In this document: positions 15,853-26,124 of the stretch, piece after piece | How the letters are laid out: every line of letters begins with the position of its first letter | Numbering within the stretch: the stretch's first letter is position 1 | From: an uncultured Luteitalea sp. | Lineage (GTDB): Bacteria > Acidobacteriota > Vicinamibacteria > Vicinamibacterales > Vicinamibacteraceae | Direction: 5' to 3' | Assembly (NCBI GenBank): GCA_934541105.1 | Contig: CAKTDA010000003.1 | Span: 434,001 to 498,000 of the forward strand | DNA: 64,000 nt | Notes under the pieces: generated by a model | Databases searched by the model: none | Told to the model about the DNA's origin: nothing | Seen by the model: only the letters and a program-made list of their open reading frames with translations | Made by a program: the position numbers and the translations under genes

Positions 15853-18741
15853 ATGCCGAAGCTCCGCTTCCCGCAACGCGCCGCACGTGCGGCGTTCGTC
15901 CTCCTCGCCTGCGCCGTCGTCCCGTGGCTGTCGCTCGAAGCGCGTCGCAGGCAGCCGCAGCCGCCGCCACAGGCTCGCGCGCCGCAGTCGGGCCCGAAGC
16001 TGACCGTTCCCGAGGGCTTTGCCGTCGCGGAGGTCTATCCGGCCGCGAAGGCCGGCTCCATCGTCAACATCACCTTCGACGCCGACGGTCACCTCGTCGT
16101 CGCGAAGGAGAACGGCCCCGTCGTCAGGCTGCTCGATGCCGACAAGGACGGCGTGCTCGACACCGAGCAGGTGGTGACCGACGCCATCGCGAACTGCCAG
16201 GGCCTGCTGTTTGCCGGCCGCGACCTGCTCGCAACCTGCGACAACGTCGGCAAGCCGACGATTGCCTCGCTGTACCGCGTGCCGGATGCCAACGGCGACG
16301 GCGTCGGCGAGGCGCCGATTCTCGTGGCCCGGAGCACTTATTCGATCAGCGAGCACGGCGCGCACGCGCTGCTGTTCGGGCCCGACGGCGACGTCTACTG
16401 GATCATCGGCAACTTCGGCGGTACCGAGGCGTCGTTCGCGCCGCTGTCGCCGTTCCAGGGCTTCGGCGAGGACCAGTTGCTGCCGGTGATGGGCGACGCG
16501 CGCGGCCACGGCAACCAGGTCCGCGCACCGGCAGGCTTCATCTCGCGCATCGCGCTCGCCGACATCCTCGGCAGCACCGGCCCGTCGCCACGGAGCGAGG
16601 TGGAGATCGTCTCGGGCGGCTTCCGCAATGCCTACGACGCCGCCTTCAACCTGGCCGGCGAGCTGTTCACGTTCGACTCCGACATGGAGTGGGACATCAA
16701 CCTGCCGTGGTACCGGCCGGTCCGCACGCTCCACCTCCTGCCCGGCGGCGACTACGGGTTCCGCTACGGATCCGGCCCCTTCCCGACCACGTATCCCGAC
16801 ACGCTGCCGTCGCTGAGCGAACTCGGACGCGGGTCGCCTGTTGGCGTCGCCTTCTACCAGGGCGAGGCGTTCCCGGCCGACTACCGCGACGCCTTCCTGA
16901 TTGGCGACTGGTCGCGCGGCCGCATCCTCGCCGGCCGGCAGCAGCGCAAGGGCGCCAGCTACACCGAGTCGGTGTCGGACTTCGTGCTCGGCACGCCCCT
17001 CAACATCACCGACCTCGACGTCGCCCCCGATGGTTCCGTGTACTTCGCGCTCGGCGGACGACGGACGCGCGGCGGCCTCTACCGCGTCTGGCACCCCGAG
17101 GCCGCCCGCCTGCGTCCCGGGCCCGCGAGCGACCCGGTCGCCCGCGCGCTCGCGCAGCCGCAGCCCCGTTCCGCGTTCGGGCGCAAGGACATCGAGGGCG
17201 CACGGCGCGCCGCTGGCGCCGCGTGGAACGACCGCCTCCAGCAGGTCGTGGCCGGCACCGGCGACGCGGCGCAGCGCGCCCGCGCGCTCGAGCTGCAGCA
17301 TGTCCATGGCGAGGCGCCGTCGGTCGCGGCGCTTGCCGCGCTGGCCCGCGATGGGGCCGTCGAGGTGCGTGCGGCAGCAGCCCTGTACCTCGGCCTGCAC
17401 CAGACACCCGAGGCGCGCACGGCACTCGTCGGCCTGCTGCGCGACGCGGATCCCTTCGTCGCGCGGCGGGCCATCGAGGCGCTCGTCCGCACGGGCGTGC
17501 ATCCCGCGATGCCGGCGCCGTTCGACCCCGTCGCCGACGTCCTGCCGCTGCTCGGCCACGAGGATCGTCACCTCCGGTATGCCGCGCGCCAGTTGCTGCG
17601 CCGCGTGAACCGCAACACGTGGCGCGACGCCGCGATGGCGCTCACGCAGCTGCCGGCCGCCATCGAGGCGCAGGTGGCGCTGGCGCAGACGGTGGCGGTC
17701 TCCACCGACGTGCCGCCGCTGCTCGACAAGCAACTCGCCCTCATCGAGGGCGGCGCGTCCGGGCAGTCGCTGATCGACGTGCTGCGGGCGATGCACCTGT
17801 CGCTCATCCGGGGCTCGGGCGTGCGGCACACGGCCCGCTACACGGCCATCGGCACCGTGCTGCTCGCTCGCTTCCCGACCGGGACGCCGGCCGTGGATCG
17901 CGAGCTCGCGCGCACCATGGCGTACCTCGACACGCCCGGCGCGCTGCCCGAGATGGTGGGCTACATGACGACGGCAGGCACGCACCGGGAGGATCAGCTC
18001 TTCCTGATGTACTGCCTGCGCGCCATGAAGGCCGGCTGGGAGAAGCCCGAGCGCGACGCGGTGGTCAAGTGGTTCCTCAACGCCCAGGAACAGAAGTGGC
18101 GGGGCGGCGCGAGCTTCCCCGGCTACATGCGCGACATGTGGAAGGAGATGCTCACGAATCTTCCGGACGACGAGCGCACGGCGGCCGCGGAGGCGATGGA
18201 TGCGTTCACGCCGCCGCCGGTCCTGACGACGGCCGGGCGCCCGCAGCAGCTCGGCGACGATGCGACGCGGCTGTCGGTGCAGGAGCTGCGCGAGTACATG
18301 ACGCTCGATCCGATGGCCTATACGGGCGACGCGGGCCGCGGCGAGCAGGTGTTCGAGAAGGCCCTCTGCTCGGCCTGCCACAAGCACGGCGCGCTCGGAC
18401 AGGAAGCCGGGCCGGACCTCACGTACGTGGCCCAGCGGTTCGGCCGCAACGACCTGCTCGATGCCATCCTCGAGCCGTCCAGGTCGATCTCCGATCAGTG
18501 GGCGTCGGTCGAGTTCGTCACGCGCGACAAGAAGGTCGTCGCCGGCGTGATACTGTCGGAAACCGCGGACACGGTCGTGGTGCAGCCCGTCGGCGCCCCC
18601 CAGGTGTCCGTGCCCGTGCAGGACATCGAGAAGCGCGAGGTGGCCAAGGTGTCGCCGATGCCCGAGGGCCTGCTGAACACGCTGACGCTCAGGGAGATTG
18701 CCGATCTGCTGGCCTTCCTCGAGCGTTCGCCCGGCAATTGA
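15853..18741 (+). CDS. Secreted 'membrane-bound dehydrogenase' with beta-propeller, HEAT-like middle and C-terminal cytochrome c
   Basis: A 962-residue exported protein. A signal sequence (about 1-30) is followed by a six-bladed-propeller region (about 50-420) opening with LTVPEGFAVAEVYPAAKAGSI and containing DADKDG, typical of PQQ/NHL-like sugar dehydrogenases of Planctomycetes and Acidobacteria. A helical HEAT-repeat-like section comes next (about 420-800). The C-terminal heme-binding domain has CSACH (near 837) and a distal region ending in LREIADLLAFLE. It probably oxidises a sugar or alcohol in the periplasm and passes electrons to the respiratory chain. The gene is adjacent to an Oar-type receptor, so polysaccharide-derived substrates are plausible. 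Substrate unknown. Confidence 0.82.
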   Translation: MPKLRFPQRAARAAFVLLACAVVPWLSLEARRRQPQPPPQARAPQSGPKLTVPEGFAVAEVYPAAKAGSIVNITFDADGHLVVAKENGPVVRLLDADKDGVLDTEQVVTDAIANCQGLLFAGRDLLATCDNVGKPTIASLYRVPDANGDGVGEAPILVARSTYSISEHGAHALLFGPDGDVYWIIGNFGGTEASFAPLSPFQGFGEDQLLPVMGDARGHGNQVRAPAGFISRIALADILGSTGPSPRSEVEIVSGGFRNAYDAAFNLAGELFTFDSDMEWDINLPWYRPVRTLHLLPGGDYGFRYGSGPFPTTYPDTLPSLSELGRGSPVGVAFYQGEAFPADYRDAFLIGDWSRGRILAGRQQRKGASYTESVSDFVLGTPLNITDLDVAPDGSVYFALGGRRTRGGLYRVWHPEAARLRPGPASDPVARALAQPQPRSAFGRKDIEGARRAAGAAWNDRLQQVVAGTGDAAQRARALELQHVHGEAPSVAALAALARDGAVEVRAAAALYLGLHQTPEARTALVGLLRDADPFVARRAIEALVRTGVHPAMPAPFDPVADVLPLLGHEDRHLRYAARQLLRRVNRNTWRDAAMALTQLPAAIEAQVALAQTVAVSTDVPPLLDKQLALIEGGASGQSLIDVLRAMHLSLIRGSGVRHTARYTAIGTVLLARFPTGTPAVDRELARTMAYLDTPGALPEMVGYMTTAGTHREDQLFLMYCLRAMKAGWEKPERDAVVKWFLNAQEQKWRGGASFPGYMRDMWKEMLTNLPDDERTAAAEAMDAFTPPPVLTTAGRPQQLGDDATRLSVQELREYMTLDPMAYTGDAGRGEQVFEKALCSACHKHGALGQEAGPDLTYVAQRFGRNDLLDAILEPSRSISDQWASVEFVTRDKKVVAGVILSETADTVVVQPVGAPQVSVPVQDIEKREVAKVSPMPEGLLNTLTLREIADLLAFLERSPGN

Positions 18742-18802
18742 GTCGCGGGTCTCGCGCGTCCCGGTGCGTACCGGACCGAGGCCCCTTCCGAGCGTTCCAA
18801 TC

Positions 18803-21800
18803 GTGCTCGACTACACCCCGTCCCGTCGCTCCCGTCCCCGGTGGCGCGTGCTCCTGTGCCTGGTGGCCTCGCTCGTCGCGTGGCCGGCAGCCGGGACGCG
18901 CGCACAGACAATGGCCGCCACGCTGTTTGTCGAGGTCCGCGACCAGAGTGGCGCGCTGCTGCCCGACGTCACCATCGTCCTCACCGACCAGCACACCGCG
19001 TTGATGCGCGAGGGGACGACGTCCTCGTCCGGGCTGCTCGTGATTCCGCTCCTCACGGCGGGCACCTACACGCTGCAGGCCGGCCTCGAGGGGTTCAAGA
19101 CCGAGATCGTGCGCGACATTGCCGTGCAGGCCGGTGTGCGCGGCACCGTGCACGTCGTGATGGTGCCCGGGTCGATCACCGAGCAGGTGGTGATCAGCGC
19201 CGACCTCACGACGCTGCGTGCGGGCACCGGGGCCGTCGGCGAGGTCTTCGAGAACGAGACGCTCGTGACGCTGCCCGTGAGCGAGCGCGACGTGATCCAG
19301 TTCACGTTCCAGGCCCCTGGCGCCGCGCCGCCGGCACCAGGATCGCGCCTCTCCACGCAGGGAAACATCGGCCTCAACACCAACGGCTCGCGCGAGGCCG
19401 CCAACAACTTCCTGCTCGACGGCGTGGACAACAACGACCTCTTCCTCAACCGCATCGTCGTCAACCCGGCGCTCGATGCGGTCAAGGAAGTGTCGGTGCT
19501 CCAGGCGACCTACGACGCCGAGCACGGGCGGAGTGCCGGCGCGCAGGTCAACGTCGTCCTGAAGTCCGGCACGCGCGACATCCGCGGCACGGTTTACGAG
19601 TACTTCCGCGACGAGGCGCTCGACGCACGGCCCGCGTTCCTGCCCGAAGGCACCGACAAGCCCTCGCTCGGCAAGGACCAGTTCGGTGGCACGGTCGGCG
19701 GCCCGTTCGGTCGCTTCCCGTCGTTCTACTTCCTCAGCATCGACGCGATTCGCGCCAACGAAGCCGAGACACGGCTCGCGCGCGTGCCGACCGACGCCGA
19801 GCGGATCGGCGACTTCAGCGCGCTCGGCCTGCCGATCGTCGACCCGTTCACGCAGCGGCCGTTCCCGGGCAACGTGATCCCGGCGTCGCGCATCAGCCCC
19901 GCGGGTCGCGCGGCGGCCGACCTCTACCCGCGGGCGAACACGGACGACTTCGGATCGGCGAACCACGTGGCCTCACCCGAAGGCCGTCGGGACGCGATCC
20001 AGTTCACGATCAAGACCGACCACCACGGCTGGCAGGACCGCCCGTTCCACGTGCGCTACTCCTACGGCCGCGAGGACCGCGACCTGCCGTTCCCGGCGCG
20101 GGCGCGCAACCTTCCGGGCTTCGGCACCTCGGTGCTCGACGAGGGCCACAACGTCGCCGCCGGGTTCAATCAGGCCATCTCGCCGCGGCTGTTCAACGAG
20201 TTCCGCGTCGGCATCAACGCGCTCCAGCGAGACAGCGTGCCGACAAACTCCGGCTTCGACGGCTACGGCGCACTCGGCATCACGGGCCCCGCGCTGCCCG
20301 AGGTCGATCGCGGCTATCCCGCGCTCGTCGTGAGCGGCTACGAGACCCTCGGCGACGACCCGAACCTGCCGGTCCTGCGCAGCACGCGGACGATTCACAT
20401 CGCCGATACGTTCTCGGCGCAGCTCGGACGGCATCACGTCAAGACCGGCGGGGAGTTCCGCCACTACAAGTCCGACGGCATCAACCACCTGTTCGCGCGC
20501 GGGCAGGCGCTGTTTGCGGGCGCCATCACCGGCGCGCCGCTTGCCGACCTGCTGCTCGGATACCCGACGATGGCGCTGCTCGGGACCAACGACAACGCGC
20601 AGGCGCTGCGGACGTGGTCGAGCAACGTCTTCGTGCAGGACGACTGGCGCGTCACGCCGCGGCTGACGATCAACGCCGGGCTGCGCTACGAGTTCAACGC
20701 GCCGGCCGTCGATGCCGACAACCGCATGCGCATCTACGATCGCGAGACGAACCAGCTCCTGGATGTCGGCACCGGCGGCGTCTCGCGGGCGGGCATCGCG
20801 TCGGACGGCAACAACCTCGCGCCGCGGGTCGGCTTCAGCTACGACCTCACGGGAGAGGGCGACACCCTGGTCGAGGGCGGGTACGGCATGTACTACAACG
20901 TCGGCACGCTCATCGAGACGTCGGCGCTCTACTTCAACCCGCCGTACTTCGGCATCGGCCTGTACTTCCCGTCGATGACGCAGCTGCTCACGCTCGAGGA
21001 CCCGTTCCCCGGGCAGGGCATCGGCACGGAGCCGACGATCAACTCGCTCGACCGCCACATGCGGACCGCGTATGCGCACCAGGCAAGCCTCGGGGTGCAG
21101 CAGTCGTTCGCGAAGACCACGGTCGATGCGCGGTATGTCGGGTCGTTCGGCCGCCAGCTCGTACGCAAGCGGAACATCAACCAGGCCGAACCCGGGCCGG
21201 GCGACCTCGGCCCGCGTCGTCCGCTGCCGCAGTATGGCGACATCCTGATGGTGGAGTCGGGCGCCGAGTCCACGTACCACGCGCTGCAGGTCGGCGCGGT
21301 GCGTCGCGCGGGCTCGCGGTTCACCTTCCGCGGGTCGTACACGTGGTCCAAGTCGATGGACGACCAGTCGGCCTTCCTGGCCACCGACGGGAACGACAAC
21401 ACGCCGCAGGACAGCCGCAACCTCGCCGCCGAGTGGAGCCTCTCGGACTTCGACGTCCGCCACCGGCTCGTGCTCACGGGCTCGTACATCGTGCCGGAGC
21501 TCGGCCTCGGCGCCGTCGGCCGCGGCTGGCAGGTGAGTGGCGTCGTGTCGGTGCAGTCGGGCCGGCCGTTCACGCCCCGCGTCAGCTTCGACAACAGCAA
21601 CTCGGGCAACACGGGCGGCGGGACGTTCGCCTACGATCGGCCCGACGAGGTGACCGGCACGACACCGCCGCCGGGTGCGACCGTGGCCTCCTACGACGGC
21701 CGCACATTCGTCGTCGCGCCGGAGTACACGTACGGCAACGCCGGGCGCAACATCCTCATCGGCCCGGCATATGCCGCCGTGGACGCCGTCATCTCGCGCC

Positions 21801-21973
21801 GCATTGCGCTCGGCGGTCCGCGCGCGCTCGAACTCCGGCTCGAGGGCTTCAACCTGCTGAACCACACGAACCTGCAACTCCCCGACACGTTCGTGGATCG
21901 GCCGACGTTCGGCCAGTCCCTGTCGGCATTCCCGCGGCGCCAGTTCCAGCTGGCGGCCCGGTTCACCTTCTGA
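18803..21973 (+). CDS. Oar-like TonB-dependent receptor with carboxypeptidase-regulatory-like domain
   Basis: A 1056-residue outer-membrane protein. The start is taken at GTG 18803, giving DYTPSRRSRPR then a hydrophobic signal ending GTRAQ. Residues about 37-125 form a carboxypeptidase-regulatory-like beta sandwich (VEVRDQSGALLPDVTIVLTD). A plug-like region follows (LPVSERDVIQF ... NNFLLDGVDNNDLF ... EVSVLQATYDAEHGRSAGAQVN), and then a large barrel ending in QLAARFTF with a terminal aromatic residue. This is the very common acidobacterial Oar/TonB receptor architecture, associated with uptake of large substrates or with cell adhesion. The ligand is unknown. A short NIPSNAP-family gene follows ten bases later. 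Confidence 0.85.
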   Translation: MLDYTPSRRSRPRWRVLLCLVASLVAWPAAGTRAQTMAATLFVEVRDQSGALLPDVTIVLTDQHTALMREGTTSSSGLLVIPLLTAGTYTLQAGLEGFKTEIVRDIAVQAGVRGTVHVVMVPGSITEQVVISADLTTLRAGTGAVGEVFENETLVTLPVSERDVIQFTFQAPGAAPPAPGSRLSTQGNIGLNTNGSREAANNFLLDGVDNNDLFLNRIVVNPALDAVKEVSVLQATYDAEHGRSAGAQVNVVLKSGTRDIRGTVYEYFRDEALDARPAFLPEGTDKPSLGKDQFGGTVGGPFGRFPSFYFLSIDAIRANEAETRLARVPTDAERIGDFSALGLPIVDPFTQRPFPGNVIPASRISPAGRAAADLYPRANTDDFGSANHVASPEGRRDAIQFTIKTDHHGWQDRPFHVRYSYGREDRDLPFPARARNLPGFGTSVLDEGHNVAAGFNQAISPRLFNEFRVGINALQRDSVPTNSGFDGYGALGITGPALPEVDRGYPALVVSGYETLGDDPNLPVLRSTRTIHIADTFSAQLGRHHVKTGGEFRHYKSDGINHLFARGQALFAGAITGAPLADLLLGYPTMALLGTNDNAQALRTWSSNVFVQDDWRVTPRLTINAGLRYEFNAPAVDADNRMRIYDRETNQLLDVGTGGVSRAGIASDGNNLAPRVGFSYDLTGEGDTLVEGGYGMYYNVGTLIETSALYFNPPYFGIGLYFPSMTQLLTLEDPFPGQGIGTEPTINSLDRHMRTAYAHQASLGVQQSFAKTTVDARYVGSFGRQLVRKRNINQAEPGPGDLGPRRPLPQYGDILMVESGAESTYHALQVGAVRRAGSRFTFRGSYTWSKSMDDQSAFLATDGNDNTPQDSRNLAAEWSLSDFDVRHRLVLTGSYIVPELGLGAVGRGWQVSGVVSVQSGRPFTPRVSFDNSNSGNTGGGTFAYDRPDEVTGTTPPPGATVASYDGRTFVVAPEYTYGNAGRNILIGPAYAAVDAVISRRIALGGPRALELRLEGFNLLNHTNLQLPDTFVDRPTFGQSLSAFPRRQFQLAARFTF

Positions 21974-21982
21974 GGAGCCCCG

Positions 21983-22420
21983 ATGCGCGTGACCCGCTCG
22001 CTGTTCGCCCTGCCGCTGCTGCTCGTCGCCGCGTTCGTCGCCGGGCAGTTCTCGCGCGCCGACGTCTCCGCGCAGCCGGCGCCCGCCGCGAAGGTGTACG
22101 AGCTCCGCACCTACTACACGCACCCCGGCAAGCTCGCCGACCTGCACACGCGCTTCCGCGACCACACGGTGCGGATCTTCGAGAAGCACGGGATGACCAA
22201 CGTCGGCTACTGGGTGCCCCAGGACGAGCCCGCGCACAGCAACACCCTGATCTACGTGCTGGCGCACGAGAGCCGGGCCGCTGCGAAGAAGAGCTGGGAC
22301 GCCTTCCGCGAGGATCCGGAGTGGCGCAAGGTGAAGGCCGCCTCGGAAGCCAACGGGCCGATCGTCACGAAGGTGGACTCCGTGTTCATGGACGCGGCCG
22401 ACTACTCGGCATTGAAGTAG
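21983..22420 (+). CDS. Exported NIPSNAP-family protein
   Basis: A 145-residue protein with a signal peptide (MRVTRSLFALPLLLVAAFVAGQ) and a single NIPSNAP domain of the dimeric alpha-beta barrel type: VYELRTYYTHPGKLADLHTRFRDHTVRIFEKHGM, then a conserved ALK end. The function of this family is poorly known, and it is frequent in acidobacteria and planctomycetes. GAGG lies just before ATG 21983 (tgaGGAGccccg), so translation coupled to the receptor gene is likely. Its last 35 bases overlap the 3' end of a convergent membrane-protein gene, which is unusual but supported by intact reading frames on both strands. Confidence 0.85.
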   Translation: MRVTRSLFALPLLLVAAFVAGQFSRADVSAQPAPAAKVYELRTYYTHPGKLADLHTRFRDHTVRIFEKHGMTNVGYWVPQDEPAHSNTLIYVLAHESRAAAKKSWDAFREDPEWRKVKAASEANGPIVTKVDSVFMDAADYSALK

Positions 22421-24191
22421 GCCCGATCGACACGACCACGTGCGGCGCGGCCGGCAGTTCGATCAGGGCCGGTTCGTCGCGCGTGGCCTCGATGGAGAAG
22501 CGGCGGGCGACGCTGCCGTCGGGAGTCTCGACGATGGCCTCCACCGCACGGCGCGTACGCACCGCCAGGCGCGCCTGGCGCCCTGCGTCCCGCACGTAGA
22601 CCACGAGCGCCGACGGCGACGACCACGCCTGCGTCCATCCCACCTGCCAGGAACCCCGCACGAACGCCGGCGCGTCATCCGATTCGCCGATCGCGTGCTG
22701 CCGTACGCGCTCGTGCAGCCACTGCGCGACGGGGTCGGCCGTGTGCCACGTCCGGTCGTGGCGTTCGGGATGGTACCCGGCCAGCGTCCCGGCCACCCGC
22801 ACCTGGTGCCAGCCCGGGCCGGCGAGATCCGCATAGCAGAAGACACCCGCGTGCCCGCACGTGGTTGGCGTTTCGGCGTAGGAAGGCGGACAGGACGCCG
22901 GCCACAGGCCTTCGTAGAGGAGTACCTTCTCGCAGCCCGGTGTCGCCGTCGGGACGAGTGCGGGCTCGCGGTGCGACGTGCGTTCGGCGAACGCTTCCGG
23001 GCGGGGCTGCGTCCACGACGGATGTGCGGACCACACCCATGACGCCAGGGCGGTCGGATAGCGGTAGCTTTCCGGTCGCGAGGGCCGGAAGGCGACGAGC
23101 GTCCAGCCGGCACCGGCCACGAGGAGCGCAACGCCGGCGTATCGCGTGAGCCGACGTGGCGATCGATCGGCGGCGAGCAGCCAGGGGAGGGCGAGCGGGG
23201 CGAGCCACACGGCATACCGCGAGAAATCGGGGTTGCCGCCCTGGTTCATGTTGGGCTGCTGGCTGACGATGGCGAGCAGGGCGGCGGCGCTCAGGGCAGC
23301 CGGCAGCGCGGCTGGAGACCGCCAGCCGCCTGCACGCAGCAGCACGAGGCCGACTGCAATCGCCCCCGGAGGAAACCCCACCACCGCGCCCATGTTGATG
23401 TCGGCAAGCGGGAACAGCAGCGACGCCATCGACGGCCACGACGCCGTCGTATAGCTCGTGAGCGGCGACACCCGGCCGAGCCGCCACAGCGCATACGCGG
23501 GGCCCACCGCGGCAACGGCCGCACCCGCGATTGCGCCGAACCACCACCGCCGATCCCGCAGTCGCGTGCGATCCCCTGCCACCGCCGCGATCGCGAACAC
23601 GATGCAGGGGACCGCGAGCGCCGGGTTCTGCGCGGCGGCCAACCCGAGGGCGACGAGACCGAGTGGCCCGTGGCGCGGCCAGCACAGCACGGCGGTCCCG
23701 AGCATTGCGGCAATGAAGAGATCCGCCAGCGGCTTGTCGAGCCACCAGACGAGCGGACTCGCCGCCAGCAGCAGCGTCCAGGGACCGGCCCCGCGCCACA
23801 CGGCCAGTGCGAGCAGGCCGCCGAACAGCGCGGTGTTGAGCGCGACGAAAGCCCAGGCCGGCGGGATGTCGAGCGGCCACGTCGCCCACACGCCCGGCAC
23901 GGCCAGCAGCGCGTACACCCACATGTGCGGCATGTCGTAGCGCCCGTCGCTCCCGCGCAGTTCAGGGAGGCGTCGGGTCGTCAGCTCGAACCGTTCGGGC
24001 GATGCGGCAAGGCGTGCGTTGAACGCCTCGATGTCTGCCTCCGACAGCGCCGGAGGGGCCAGTCGCGCAAGGTTCATCGCCATGCCGAGGTACTCGCTGG
24101 CGTCCCCGGTGTTGCGTGGGGAGGCCGAGGCCAGGACGACGGCCAGCCAGGCGACGACGAGGAGACCGGCGCGGCGCGGCATCGGGCGCAT
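22386..24191 (-). CDS. GT-C-like polytopic membrane protein, copy A of a paralogous pair
   Basis: About 601 residues with around ten hydrophobic segments and two periplasmic regions. The first loop contains acidic residues (TGDASEYLGMAMNLAR) where GT-C glycosyltransferases carry their catalytic acid. The middle has LWWLDKPLADLF-like segments. A soluble C-terminal domain includes SHREPALVPTATPGCEKVLL and EGLWPASCP with paired cysteines. The protein at 37037-38839 shares all these elements. A polyprenyl-phosphate-sugar transferase is inferred and no substrate is visible. ATG 24191 is chosen as the likely start and ATG 24221 is possible. The 3' end overlaps the NIPSNAP gene. Confidence 0.72.
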   Translation of the reverse strand: MRPMPRRAGLLVVAWLAVVLASASPRNTGDASEYLGMAMNLARLAPPALSEADIEAFNARLAASPERFELTTRRLPELRGSDGRYDMPHMWVYALLAVPGVWATWPLDIPPAWAFVALNTALFGGLLALAVWRGAGPWTLLLAASPLVWWLDKPLADLFIAAMLGTAVLCWPRHGPLGLVALGLAAAQNPALAVPCIVFAIAAVAGDRTRLRDRRWWFGAIAGAAVAAVGPAYALWRLGRVSPLTSYTTASWPSMASLLFPLADINMGAVVGFPPGAIAVGLVLLRAGGWRSPAALPAALSAAALLAIVSQQPNMNQGGNPDFSRYAVWLAPLALPWLLAADRSPRRLTRYAGVALLVAGAGWTLVAFRPSRPESYRYPTALASWVWSAHPSWTQPRPEAFAERTSHREPALVPTATPGCEKVLLYEGLWPASCPPSYAETPTTCGHAGVFCYADLAGPGWHQVRVAGTLAGYHPERHDRTWHTADPVAQWLHERVRQHAIGESDDAPAFVRGSWQVGWTQAWSSPSALVVYVRDAGRQARLAVRTRRAVEAIVETPDGSVARRFSIEATRDEPALIELPAAPHVVVSIGPTSMPSSRPRP

Positions 24192-24242
24192 TGTAGAGAA
24201 GACGCCCGGCTGGTGTTCCATAATCGTCCGCTGGAGGGACCG

Positions 24243-24662
24243 ATGCGCTCGATCCTGTTTGGCGGAATCAAGAGCAGTTCACGGTTGTTCGACGTCGGCG
24301 TACTGCCCGTGCGCGTGGCGTCCGGGCTGGCGCTTGCCATCGCACACGGGCTCCAGAAAGTGCCGCCCTCGCCGCAGTTCGTCGAGCACGTCGCGGGCTT
24401 CGGGTTCCCCGTGGCCGGCGTCTTCGCCTGGGCCGCGGCATTTGCCGAGGTCGGTGGGGGCCTGCTCCTCGCGATCGGACTGCTGACGCGTCCGGCGGCG
24501 TTCCTCATCGTGTGCAACATGGCGGTGGCCTTCTTCTTCGCGCACGCGCAGGATCCGTTCGCGGCCAAGGAGAAGGCGATGCTCTTCGGCACCATCGCCT
24601 TCCTCTTCCTCTGCATCGGCGCCGGTCGCTACGCGCTCGACTCACGGTTCGTGAAGCGCTGA
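24243..24662 (+). CDS. DoxX-family membrane protein
   Basis: A 139-residue protein with four membrane segments, typical of DoxX/DoxD-like proteins. The conserved opening VGVLPVRVASGLALAIAHGLQKV, a Gly/Phe-rich loop (GFGFPVAGVFAWAAAFAEVGGG) and LLAIGLLTRPAAFLIVCNM match the family. Roles proposed for the family include membrane-associated oxidoreductase or redox-partner complexes; nothing here narrows that. GGAGGG lies a few bases upstream of ATG 24243. It sits directly before the fumarase gene in the same direction, 44 bases apart, and may share its transcript. Confidence 0.88.
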   Translation: MRSILFGGIKSSSRLFDVGVLPVRVASGLALAIAHGLQKVPPSPQFVEHVAGFGFPVAGVFAWAAAFAEVGGGLLLAIGLLTRPAAFLIVCNMAVAFFFAHAQDPFAAKEKAMLFGTIAFLFLCIGAGRYALDSRFVKR

Positions 24663-24706
24663 TCGCCGCGCCGCTCGGGCGCCTGACTCATCAGAACGAA
24701 ATCGCC

Positions 24707-26104
<1,398 letters not shown>

Positions 26105-26124
26105 GGCGCGCTCCGGCGGCGCGC

